This document shows positions 8,109 through 15,017 of a stretch of DNA of 24,259 bases, in pieces. The stretch's first letter is position 1, and every line of letters starts with the position of its first letter. This DNA is from Erysipelotrichaceae bacterium (GTDB lineage: Bacteria; Bacillota_I; Bacilli_A; Erysipelotrichales; Erysipelotrichaceae), in assembly GCA_003510215.1 (NCBI GenBank), contig DOKQ01000161.1:1-24259 (forward strand). Reading direction: 5' to 3'. The notes under the pieces were generated by a model, which saw only the letters and a program-made list of their open reading frames with translations, was not told the DNA's origin and ran no database searches. A program made the position numbers and the translations under genes.

Positions 8109-8693
8109 ATGATCGCATTTATAAAAGGCAAAGTATTCTCGTATGGACTTGATTGGGTGATCCTGTCTACCAGTGGCGGGGTTGGCTATCGAATCTTTAC
8201 CGCTCATAAAAATCAATTGAAGATGGAACAGGATCTTCTACTGTTTACACACCATCATATTCGTGAAGATGATCAGCAGCTTTTTGGTTTCTTCTCTCAG
8301 GATGAACTGGTGCTTTTTCAGCAATTAATCTCAGTAAAAGGGTTAGGGCCTAAAACAGCCTTAACCATGATGAACGCGTCTTCCTATTCTCAGCTTGTGG
8401 GGGCTATTGAAAGCCAAAATGTCAATTACCTTCGTTCTATGCCGGGGATTGGGCCAAAAACTGCTTCCCAAATTGTTCTGGATTTAAAGGGGAAACTGGT
8501 TGAGACATCAAACAAGAAGGTAGAAGGTCATCCGCTGCTTCAGGATGTGTTGACAGCGTTGAAGTCGCTTGGGTATAAAGCCAACGAACTCAATGGGTTG
8601 GATAAGGAGCTGATGCATCATTTGGATAAACCTTTGGATGAATGCATTAAATTGTCGTTAAAATGGATTTTAACTCGTAAGGGAGGCTTTTAA
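8109..8693 (+). CDS. ruvA: Holliday junction branch-migration protein RuvA
   Basis: RuvA, 194 residues, binds the four-way junction as a tetramer and loads RuvB. An N-terminal OB-fold covers about 1-62. Tandem helix-hairpin-helix motifs contain VKGLGPKTA and MPGIGPKTA (about 75-125). A flexible linker leads to the C-terminal domain III that contacts RuvB (about 145-194). The ATG at 8109 is preferred over an in-frame GTG at 8094 because AAGGTG (8098-8103) lies just upstream and MIAFIKG is the normal N-terminus. The stop overlaps the ruvB start by one base (TAATG). No ruvC is present in the window, as expected for Firmicutes. Confidence 0.96.
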   Translation: MIAFIKGKVFSYGLDWVILSTSGGVGYRIFTAHKNQLKMEQDLLLFTHHHIREDDQQLFGFFSQDELVLFQQLISVKGLGPKTALTMMNASSYSQLVGAIESQNVNYLRSMPGIGPKTASQIVLDLKGKLVETSNKKVEGHPLLQDVLTALKSLGYKANELNGLDKELMHHLDKPLDECIKLSLKWILTRKGGF

Positions 8694-9697
8694 TGGAACG
8701 GATATTAAGTGCAGAGTGGGCGAATCAGGATGAAGAACTATCATTACGTCCACAATCACTCGATGAATACATCGGTCAGCATGCATTGAAGGAAAACCTT
8801 CGGGTGTTCATTCAGGCGGCTATCGGTCGAAACGAAGCGCTCGATCACATTCTGCTTTATGGTCCTCCAGGATTAGGTAAGACCACTCTGGCACATATTA
8901 TGTCCAATGAAATGGGTGGGCAGATTCGGGTAGCGAGCGGGCCTTCCATTGAACGTGGGGGTGATCTTGCTGCAATTTTAAGCTCACTGGAACCGGGCGA
9001 TGTTTTGTTCATTGATGAGATTCACCGAATTCCCAAAGCCGTGGAAGAGGTACTTTATCCGGCGATGGAAGACTTTGTGATTGATGTAGTGGTAGGCAAG
9101 GATGCTACGACCCGATCGATTCGTCTGGATTTACCACCATTTACACTTGTTGGTGCAACGACACGAGCAGGAGATTTGACGGCACCTCTACGTGATCGAT
9201 TTGGTATTGTTTCAAAACTTGAATATTACACTCAGGATGAATTGGCTTCGATTGTCAAACGAACCTCAAAAGTACTGGAAACCGAAATTACAAAAGAAGC
9301 TGTGATTGAAATTGCAAAACGTTCACGGGGTACACCCCGGATTGCCAATCGGCTGTTTCGCCGGGTTCGGGACTTTGCCCAGGTATTCAATGACAATGTC
9401 ATCGACCTAACCATCACTCAGCATGCGCTTGATCGGCTTAAAGTGGATGCATTGGGGTTAGATGAAGTTGATATCCGCTATCTTAAAGGAATTATCGAAC
9501 GATTTAAAGGCGGTCCTGTTGGACTTGAAGCACTTGCCAGCTCCATTTCGGAAGAACCAATGACCCTGGAAGACGTTTATGAGCCGTATTTACTGCAATT
9601 GGGCTTTATTAATCGAACCGCTCGAGGTCGTGTGGCTACATCCAAAGCCTATGAACATTTGAAAATTCCATTCAACGATTCACTATTTGAAATCTAA
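8693..9697 (+). CDS. ruvB: Holliday junction helicase RuvB
   Basis: RuvB, 334 residues, is the hexameric AAA+ motor that drives branch migration with RuvA. Walker A GPPGLGKTT is at 57-65 and Walker B DEIH at 108-111. Sensor 1 GATTRAG is at 154-160, followed by the arginine-finger segment LRDRFG. The C-terminal winged helix that binds DNA contains ARGRVAT near residue 312. Length and motif order are standard. A GGGAGG ribosome site lies within the end of ruvA, and the start overlaps the ruvA stop, so expression is coupled. Confidence 0.98.
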   Translation: MERILSAEWANQDEELSLRPQSLDEYIGQHALKENLRVFIQAAIGRNEALDHILLYGPPGLGKTTLAHIMSNEMGGQIRVASGPSIERGGDLAAILSSLEPGDVLFIDEIHRIPKAVEEVLYPAMEDFVIDVVVGKDATTRSIRLDLPPFTLVGATTRAGDLTAPLRDRFGIVSKLEYYTQDELASIVKRTSKVLETEITKEAVIEIAKRSRGTPRIANRLFRRVRDFAQVFNDNVIDLTITQHALDRLKVDALGLDEVDIRYLKGIIERFKGGPVGLEALASSISEEPMTLEDVYEPYLLQLGFINRTARGRVATSKAYEHLKIPFNDSLFEI

Positions 9698-9738
9698 AGC
9701 CCGATGTGTGATAATCTCACAGACACCGGGCTTTTTTT
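9696..9738 (+). terminator. Intrinsic terminator of ruvAB
   Basis: AAAGCCCG (9696-9703) pairs with CGGGCTTT starting at 9727. An inner imperfect stem, TGTG/CACA, lies between them, and seven T follow. It overlaps the ruvB stop codon. Confidence 0.9.
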
Positions 9739-9773
9739 CGTATAAACTATCGTAGGAATCAAGAGGTAAACGT

Positions 9774-10082
9774 ATGAAACTAATACAAGTAAATGAAGAC
9801 AATTTTGATACAGAAGTATTGCAGAGTGACCGTCCGGTCATCGTCGATTTCTATGCAGACTGGTGCGGCCCATGTAAAATGATCGCTGGTGTGATGGAAA
9901 AAATATCTAGTGAACATCCTGAAATCAAGGTTGTTAAACTGGATGTGGATCGCTTTCCATACTTGGCACAACAGTATGATGTTATGAGTATTCCAACCAT
10001 CATGACATTTAAGGGTGGAAAACTCTATAAGAAAAAGGTAGGGTTTGGTAATGAAGGAGCAATTCTAGGACTGTTAAAGTAG
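9774..10082 (+). CDS. trxA: Thioredoxin
   Basis: This is a cytoplasmic dithiol-disulfide oxidoreductase of 102 residues. The active site WCGPC is at residues 30-34 (Cys31 and Cys34), and the cis-proline is Pro74 in SIPT. The fold covers the whole protein with no signal peptide. Start: ATG with AGAGGT upstream. The gene ends in a convergent 9-base overlap with the Crp/Fnr-type regulator on the other strand. Next to a redox-type regulator and two rhodaneses, it may recycle persulfides made by the rhodaneses in addition to general reduction; this is inference. Confidence 0.96.
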   Translation: MKLIQVNEDNFDTEVLQSDRPVIVDFYADWCGPCKMIAGVMEKISSEHPEIKVVKLDVDRFPYLAQQYDVMSIPTIMTFKGGKLYKKKVGFGNEGAILGLLK

Positions 10083-10754
10083 TTCATCCGAAAGCTTTGA
10101 GAGCCTATTTGGATCTTTAATGGTAATTTTACCGCGGCCCACTTCAATCAGGCCTTCCTGCTCCATGTATTTGAGTAAACGGCTAATCACTTCACGTGCA
10201 GAACCGAGTTCCTTTGCGATAAAATCATGAGTGAACAGTAGGGTTTGCTGTTGTTTCTGCTGATAGTTGTCCATCAGAAAATAGGCAATTCGTGCAGGCA
10301 TGGCTGAAAAAGCGATTTGCTCCATCACCCACATCACATCGGAAAAGCGCTGGGTCATCAGATCCAGGGTAAACTGTTTGAAAATTGGATCAACTTCGTT
10401 TACCTTTTCAATGGTAGATGTAGGAATAAGAAGCACTTGGGTGGTGCTTTCGGCACTTAAGTGAATATCAAATTGCATATTATGAAGAAGACAGGATGCT
10501 GTCATCACACAAATGTCATAAGGCAAGAGTCGATATAAAGTAACTTCCTTGCCGTTAGGGGACTGAATATAAGCCCTTAACTGACCACTGACAATCGAGA
10601 TTAACCCATTGCAGGCTTTCCCGCCTTGCATTAGGGTTTCATCTTTAGCGAATGATTTGTAGGTACATGTTGAAAGTATGAGCTGTCGATGCTCCTTGCT
10701 TAACTGACGCAAATCAGGAAAATAACTAAAAAGCTGGTTTTCTTGGGGTTTCAT
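10074..10754 (-). CDS. Crp/Fnr family transcriptional regulator with paired cysteines
   Basis: This is a regulator of 226 residues. A cyclic-nucleotide-binding-type beta barrel covers about 12-125, a long dimer helix about 125-152, and a winged helix-turn-helix about 153-215. The recognition helix runs near LGSAREVISRLL (183-194), with Arg187, Glu188 and Arg192 in the Crp/Fnr contact positions. It lacks the N-terminal cysteine cluster of true Fnr. Cysteines lie at 30, 48, 82 and 88; Cys82 and Cys88 are in ICVMTASCLL inside the sensor barrel. The ATG at 10754 is chosen because AGGAG lies eight bases upstream; an upstream in-frame start would add 13 residues. Its start faces a rhodanese gene only 31 bases away, so it is a likely regulator of the rhodanese pair. 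The ligand is unknown. Confidence 0.9.
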   Translation of the reverse strand: MKPQENQLFSYFPDLRQLSKEHRQLILSTCTYKSFAKDETLMQGGKACNGLISIVSGQLRAYIQSPNGKEVTLYRLLPYDICVMTASCLLHNMQFDIHLSAESTTQVLLIPTSTIEKVNEVDPIFKQFTLDLMTQRFSDVMWVMEQIAFSAMPARIAYFLMDNYQQKQQQTLLFTHDFIAKELGSAREVISRLLKYMEQEGLIEVGRGKITIKDPNRLSKLSDELL

Positions 10755-10762
10755 CCTAAAAA

Positions 10763-10779
10763 CTCCTTTCAGAAAGAGG
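10763..10779. promoter_or_regulatory. Inverted repeat between the divergent regulator and rhodanese genes
   Basis: CTTTC-A-GAAAG at 10766-10776 is a perfect inverted repeat around one central base. It lies in the 31-base gap between two divergent starts and overlaps both ribosome sites. It could be an operator for the Crp/Fnr regulator, but it does not match the classical TTGAT-N4-ATCAA or TGTGA half-sites. It may also simply arise from two purine-rich ribosome sites on opposite strands. Confidence 0.25.
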
Positions 10780-10785
10780 TAAACT

Positions 10786-11115
10786 ATGTTCAATTTTTTC
10801 AGACAACCCGCAAATCATCTCTCACAATCGGATGCTCAGAAGATGCTTACGGAAGATCCTTCCATTAAAGTCATTGATGTGCGAACTGTGGAAGAATATA
10901 GAGAAGGGCATATTGCCAACAGTATTAACTTACCGCTGGATCAACTGGAATCTCTTGCTTCCCGCAAACTACCAAAGAAAGATGCCAAGATGTTTATCAT
11001 CTGCTACAGTGGGTCTCGCTCATCAGCCGCAACACGCCTGTTGGCTGCGATGGGATATTCTCAAGTGTATGATATTGGTGGTATTGCCATGTGGCGTTAT
11101 GGAGTGGTTCGATGA
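10786..11115 (+). CDS. Cytoplasmic single-domain rhodanese (sulfurtransferase)
   Basis: This is a single-domain rhodanese of 109 residues that moves sulfane sulfur through a cysteine persulfide. The domain signature VIDVRTVEEYREGHI is at 29-43. The active-site loop CYSGSR has the catalytic Cys73 and Arg78. No signal peptide is present; the short N-terminal part MFNFFRQP is not hydrophobic enough to anchor. The ribosome site is AGAGGT. The stop overlaps the next rhodanese start (ATGA). The two rhodaneses are clearly similar and probably arose by tandem duplication. Physiological donor and acceptor are not evident. Confidence 0.92.
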   Translation: MFNFFRQPANHLSQSDAQKMLTEDPSIKVIDVRTVEEYREGHIANSINLPLDQLESLASRKLPKKDAKMFIICYSGSRSSAATRLLAAMGYSQVYDIGGIAMWRYGVVR

Positions 11116-11495
11116 GAAAGTATTTTATTGTTAGTTTGATGATTGTCCTGATTTTGGCTGGATGCACAAGTGCTACAAGTCAGACTATTACCAAAGTGAC
11201 ACCACAGAAAGCCATGGAACTTATTGACTCAGTATCGAACCTTGTCTTCATTGATGTTCGCACATACGAGGAATATCAGACAGGGTACGCGGAAGGCTCC
11301 GTTTTGCTTCCACTGGACACCCTTGAAGCATCGATTGCAACCATTGTGTCAACGAAAGATACGCCGATTCTAATCATCTGCCGTAGTGGCAACCGTTCCA
11401 ATCAGGCAGCTTTGCTTTTGCAAAAGTTAGGCTATACTGAAATCTATGATGTGGGCGGTATCTTGGATTGGCCCTACGAAATTATAAGACCGTGA
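11112..11495 (+). CDS. Lipoprotein rhodanese, extracytoplasmic
   Basis: This is a rhodanese of 127 residues with a type II signal peptide. The N-terminal basic MRK is followed by a hydrophobic stretch and the lipobox LAGC, so Cys18 would be lipidated and the domain held on the outside of the membrane. The domain has VFIDVRTYEEY (45-55) and the active loop CRSGNR with catalytic Cys90 and Arg95. The ATG at 11112 overlaps the upstream rhodanese stop (ATGA). An in-frame ATG at 11091 would spoil the signal peptide. The gene ends in a 14-base convergent overlap with the HAD phosphatase gene. It may handle polysulfide or thiosulfate outside the cell; this is inference. Confidence 0.92.
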   Translation: MRKYFIVSLMIVLILAGCTSATSQTITKVTPQKAMELIDSVSNLVFIDVRTYEEYQTGYAEGSVLLPLDTLEASIATIVSTKDTPILIICRSGNRSNQAALLLQKLGYTEIYDVGGILDWPYEIIRP

Positions 11496-12153
11496 GGTCT
11501 TTTTCTATTATACTCCATAATTGATTTGGCTCAACGAGAAAGTAATCTGCATGATCTAAAAAGAAGCGTTTCATATCTTCAAGCTGCATGGACCATCCGG
11601 CAGCCGCAAAGGCAACACCACAGGCTTTGGCCATAAAAAAGCCATCTTTCATATCATCTACGACCATAACGTCCTCGTTTTGTAACTGATATCGGTTCAT
11701 AAAATGAAGTAATGGCGCGGGATTTGGTTTTCGCATCGCTTCGTTTTGATCGTAACCATAGATCTGATCTGGCACAAACCCGACGTGGGATAAATAATCC
11801 CTGGAGATTTCCTTGCTTTCGGAGTGGGATACCACTGCAATCAATCCTCCCATGGCTTTAAATTCGGTAAGGAGTTGTGCCATCTGAGGATAAAAGGGAG
11901 GGATGGTCTTGGATGTATTATGTTTCCAAATCTGATACTCAACTTCCATTTCCTCATTATTGAACTTGTAGATATCTTTGCATAGTCCTAAAAATCCATG
12001 ATGAAAACACATGGATGTAAATTCTTCAAAAGTACAGGGTACATCGTGTGGGCGTAGAACACGTAGTGTTTCCAGAAAAGATGGATAATGTATGGCCTCA
12101 CTTGAAGCAACAACCGTATCATCATGATCTAAAATTAATGCTTTTATACGCAT
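11482..12153 (-). CDS. HAD-superfamily phosphatase (phosphoglycolate-phosphatase-like)
   Basis: This is a haloacid dehalogenase-type hydrolase of 223 residues. Motif I is DHDDT with nucleophile Asp9 and acid-base Asp11; motif II is VVSHSE. Motif III lysine is in RKPNP and motif IV is VVDDMKDG. A helical cap of about 65 residues lies between motifs I and II (type C1), as in phosphoglycolate phosphatase and beta-phosphoglucomutase relatives. The substrate is not predictable. The ATG at 12153 is preferred over the GTG at 12159 because AGGAGG lies seven bases upstream of it. The gene runs against its neighbours and is divergent from murG. Confidence 0.88.
   Translation of the reverse strand: MRIKALILDHDDTVVASSEAIHYPSFLETLRVLRPHDVPCTFEEFTSMCFHHGFLGLCKDIYKFNNEEMEVEYQIWKHNTSKTIPPFYPQMAQLLTEFKAMGGLIAVVSHSESKEISRDYLSHVGFVPDQIYGYDQNEAMRKPNPAPLLHFMNRYQLQNEDVMVVDDMKDGFFMAKACGVAFAAAGWSMQLEDMKRFFLDHADYFLVEPNQLWSIIEKDLTVL
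11486..11504 (+). terminator. Hairpin terminator at the convergent rhodanese/HAD ends
   Basis: AAGACC (11486-11491) pairs with GGTCTT (11496-11501) over a GTGA loop that contains the rhodanese stop codon, followed by a T-run to 11504. It lies inside the overlapping 3' ends of the two genes. On the minus strand the same hairpin lacks a good U-run, so it mainly serves the plus-strand transcript. Confidence 0.6.
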
Positions 12154-12176
12154 CTTCACACCTCCTATTCCTCACT

Positions 12177-12185
12177 ATTTTATCA
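12177..12185 (-). promoter_or_regulatory. Possible extended -10 promoter for the HAD gene
   Basis: Read on the minus strand, TGA followed by TAAAAT forms an extended -10 element 24 bases before the HAD start. No convincing -35 is seen at the right distance. Confidence 0.35.
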
Positions 12186-12204
12186 TAATTCGTCAAACAT
12201 TTTA

Positions 12205-12213
12205 TGATATAAT
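12205..12213 (+). promoter_or_regulatory. Extended -10 promoter of murG operon
   Basis: TGA followed by TATAAT (12208-12213) is a perfect extended -10 element, 18 bases before the murG start and just ahead of its GGAGG site. The -35 region is weak. Confidence 0.5.
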
Positions 12214-12231
12214 GACAACGGAGGTTTTTTT

Positions 12232-13308
12232 ATGAAAGTTTGTTTAAGCGCCGGAGGTACTGGCGGTCATATCTATCCTGCCATTGCCTTTGGTGAAGCT
12301 TGCCTAAAACGTGATTGGGAAGTCATCTATGTTGGAAATGCAACGAACATGGAAGGTGCTTTAACGAAAAAACATGGAATTGCTTTCCGTGGCATTTCAG
12401 CAAAGAGCATTACAGGTAATCCAGTCCAAAAACTGTATCGCATCGGATTACAGGTATTTTCGATTGTTCAGTCGTTAGGTATTTTACTAAAGGAAAAACC
12501 AGATATTGTGATTGGATTTGGTGGTTTTGTCACTGCTCCTGTAGTAATCGCAAGCTATCTTCTAAACATCCCAGTCTTACTTCATGAGCAGAATGCAATT
12601 CCTGGTAAAGCGAATCTAAAACTTCAGTCCTTTGCCAAAGGGGTTGTCACGTGCTACCCGACCACAGAGTCCCTGTTTCGTATTAAATCCAGATTTATTG
12701 GCAATCCTCGGGCGACGATTGCTTCAGAAAACAAGAAAAACCCGGATATATTAAATCAATTGAAACTTGAAGAATCAAAACCACTGGTACTTATCGTCAT
12801 GGGGTCACTGGGTTCACTCAGTGTCAATGAGATTTTGATTGAGTTTTCCAAGTTGGTCGAACATTCGACCGACATCCAATATGTTATTGTTTTAGGTCGT
12901 CGGTTTTATGATTCCATGATTAGGAAGTTTTCCACTTCGTCTACTGTGCATGTCATCGATTATGTTGAGCAGATTGATTTATTGCCATATGTGGATGTCA
13001 TGGTGGCACGAGCTGGTGCAACTTCAGCGGCGGAAATGTTGGCGATGGGCGTGCCTTCCATTCTGATTCCAAGTCCATTTGTGCCGAATGATCATCAGCG
13101 TCACAATGCCTTGGTTCTTGAGCAAAGTCATGCATCGATGATGCTGGAAGAAAAGGACTTAGATGCACAAACCCTTAAAGATAAGATTGAATCACTTGTG
13201 TATCATCCACAAGTTATGGAGCAAATGAGTATCAATGCCAGAAAGCTGGCTAAGCCTCACGCCATTGAAGAAATGATGGCATGGGTAGAAGACATGGTGA
13301 AATCATGA
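12232..13308 (+). CDS. murG: Lipid II synthase MurG (GT28 glycosyltransferase)
   Basis: This is undecaprenyl-PP-MurNAc-pentapeptide N-acetylglucosaminyltransferase, 358 residues, acting at the inner membrane face to make lipid II. The glycine-rich loop AGGTGGHIYPA is at 7-17. The acceptor-side segment VIGFGGFVTAP and LLHEQNAIPGKAN follow. The C-terminal UDP-GlcNAc-binding half has the second glycine motif MGSLGS and the signature RAGATSAAEMLAMGVPSILIP. Length is normal. A CGGAGG site precedes the ATG. It overlaps murB as ATGA. Confidence 0.97.
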   Translation: MKVCLSAGGTGGHIYPAIAFGEACLKRDWEVIYVGNATNMEGALTKKHGIAFRGISAKSITGNPVQKLYRIGLQVFSIVQSLGILLKEKPDIVIGFGGFVTAPVVIASYLLNIPVLLHEQNAIPGKANLKLQSFAKGVVTCYPTTESLFRIKSRFIGNPRATIASENKKNPDILNQLKLEESKPLVLIVMGSLGSLSVNEILIEFSKLVEHSTDIQYVIVLGRRFYDSMIRKFSTSSTVHVIDYVEQIDLLPYVDVMVARAGATSAAEMLAMGVPSILIPSPFVPNDHQRHNALVLEQSHASMMLEEKDLDAQTLKDKIESLVYHPQVMEQMSINARKLAKPHAIEEMMAWVEDMVKS

Positions 13309-14213
13309 ATATTGTAGAAAGACTTAAAGAATTTGGGGAAGTATACACAGATGTACCCTTAAAACATTGTACAACACTGCGTTTAGGTGGTGAAGCAGCC
13401 ATGATGCTTCATGTGTCTAGTCTTACAGCCCTTTTCAGTGCTCATCAGTATCTGCTGAGTAAGCAGATTCCATACAAAGTCATTGGAAAGGGTAGCAATC
13501 TTTTATGTAGTGATGATCGCTATGAAGGCTGCATCATTCGTCTTGACCGCAAAGTCCATCATCACTATGTCATAAATGAAAGTGTTTGGGTTGAGGCAGG
13601 CGCCTCGGTAGTTTCCCTAGCTTTTGCGTTGGCTAAAGTTCACCTGGCTGGATTTGAGTGGGCGAGTGGTATTCCTGCGACTATGGGTGGTGCAATCGCC
13701 AATAATGCTGGAGCTTATCATCAGTGTATGGCTGATCATATCAGTGAAGTTTTAGTAAGCACTCCGAAAGGACTTCTTACTCTATCCAAAGAAGAATGCA
13801 AATTTTCCTATCGGGACTCCATTTTTCATCATCAACCGGATTGGGTCATTTTGGCAGCCAAACTTACCTTTTCGAAGGGTAATTATCGAGACATTATGGA
13901 TCTGATTAAACTTCGTCAGCAACGAAGAATGAGCTCACAGCCGTTGGAGTTTCCAAGTGCAGGAAGTACATTCCGTAATTTTGAAGATCTGAGTGCGTGG
14001 AAATGTATCGAAGAAGCCGGATGCAAAGGATTGCGTGTCGGTGGAGCACAGGTTTCGTTGAAGCACAGCAATTTTCTAGTGAATGTGGACGATGCGAGTG
14101 CAATGGATATGCTACAATTAATTGAAGAAGTAAAAAGTAAGGTCTTGGCTACGTGTGGTCGAGAACTGATTCTGGAAGTGGAGCGATTCAATTGGAACAA
14201 AAAGATGCAATAA
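13305..14213 (+). CDS. murB: UDP-N-acetylenolpyruvoylglucosamine reductase MurB
   Basis: This FAD- and NADPH-dependent enzyme of 302 residues makes UDP-MurNAc. The FAD-binding part includes GKGSNLL and the GIPATMGGAIANNAGAY segment. The catalytic proton donor is Ser221 in SAGSTFRN. The C-terminal catalytic Glu lies in LILEVERF. The protein lacks the extra loop of the E. coli type and fits the Gram-positive type II MurB. The ATG at 13305 overlaps the murG stop; an earlier in-frame ATG at 13281 lies inside murG and adds non-conserved residues. It overlaps the divIB start by about 22 bases. Confidence 0.96.
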   Translation: MNIVERLKEFGEVYTDVPLKHCTTLRLGGEAAMMLHVSSLTALFSAHQYLLSKQIPYKVIGKGSNLLCSDDRYEGCIIRLDRKVHHHYVINESVWVEAGASVVSLAFALAKVHLAGFEWASGIPATMGGAIANNAGAYHQCMADHISEVLVSTPKGLLTLSKEECKFSYRDSIFHHQPDWVILAAKLTFSKGNYRDIMDLIKLRQQRRMSSQPLEFPSAGSTFRNFEDLSAWKCIEEAGCKGLRVGGAQVSLKHSNFLVNVDDASAMDMLQLIEEVKSKVLATCGRELILEVERFNWNKKMQ

Positions 14214-14956
14214 GTTCAGTTACTGAAAGTCTTAAGGCGCGTAAACGCCAAAAAAGACAGAAACTGCTTCGCATTTACATGTGGCGGTTTTTTATCCTGT
14301 CACTGATTGCCAGTACTACAGTGGCTCTTCATCAAGTGGATGTCTCATCCTACACTCGCGTATCTGATATCATCGTCAGTGGTCATCAGTCGCTTAACAG
14401 TTCTTCGATCATTGAGCGAAGTGGTGTTAAACCCGGTCAGCGGGTCTGGCTGATTCACGATTTCTTTCAAAGGCAACGTTGGAGTCAGATGCCACTTATC
14501 CGTAAGGCAAAAGTAATGACTAAGGGGACGATGGTACTGATTTCCATCGAAGAGCATCGCATACTTGGACAACTTCAGAATTCACAGCATGTCTTGCTTC
14601 AAAACGGTCAAACGATGGATCAGGAGTCACTCAACCTTTATCTTCGAGCCAACACATTGATTGTCGGCTTTGAGGACGCCGTTTTGCAGGAAAAACTAGC
14701 GAAATCATTTGAAAAGGTTCATGATGGTGTTATGATGTATATATCAGAAATTCACCGTACTTCCGTATCCTATGATGATGCAATGATCATGCTTCTTTTG
14801 GATGATGGAAATCGCGTCTATACCGATTTTGCAGGTATTGAGTTGATGAATGAGTATCGTTTGATCCTAAATCATCTGAAACCAGAGAATAAATGCATCT
14901 GGTTGGATGCACTCACACGGGCCGCAAGCAGTGTCCCATGTGATGGAAATGATTGA
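14192..14956 (+). CDS. divIB: Cell division protein DivIB/FtsQ
   Basis: This is a bitopic division protein of 254 residues. A basic cytoplasmic tail (KARKRQKRQK at 15-24) precedes one membrane segment at about 28-46. A POTRA-type domain follows (about 53-125), starting with VSDIIVSGHQSLNSSSI, and then a divergent extracellular beta domain. The TTG at 14192 is chosen because GGAG (14180-14183) lies eight bases upstream. A GTG at 14153 would add 13 residues translated from within murB. Its place after murG-murB matches the Bacillus dcw order, but ftsA and ftsZ do not follow. No terminator is visible downstream. Confidence 0.88.
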   Translation: MEQKDAISSVTESLKARKRQKRQKLLRIYMWRFFILSLIASTTVALHQVDVSSYTRVSDIIVSGHQSLNSSSIIERSGVKPGQRVWLIHDFFQRQRWSQMPLIRKAKVMTKGTMVLISIEEHRILGQLQNSQHVLLQNGQTMDQESLNLYLRANTLIVGFEDAVLQEKLAKSFEKVHDGVMMYISEIHRTSVSYDDAMIMLLLDDGNRVYTDFAGIELMNEYRLILNHLKPENKCIWLDALTRAASSVPCDGND

Positions 14957-14961
14957 ATACT

Positions 14962-14989
14962 TTGACGTTCAATGAATTTCTGTTATAAT
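14962..14989 (+). promoter_or_regulatory. Strong promoter of the Asp23-fakA unit
   Basis: TTGACG (14962-14967) is followed after 16 bases by TATAAT (14984-14989), with the extended -10 TGT at 14981-14983. This is the best sigma-A-type promoter in the window. It sits within an inverted repeat ATTGAA (14952-14957) / TTCAAT (14968-14973) that flanks the -35 element. Confidence 0.8.
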
Positions 14990-15017
14990 GATTAGGCAAC
15001 TGAATAGGAGGATCCTT

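Noticed and set aside
10074..10754. True oxygen-sensing Fnr
   Set aside because: There is no N-terminal cysteine cluster for a [4Fe-4S] centre; the cysteines lie inside the barrel instead.
13906..14200. Two minus-strand frames of 65 and 94 codons inside murB
   Set aside because: Both are antisense shadows of the conserved MurB C-terminal region, with no upstream signals.
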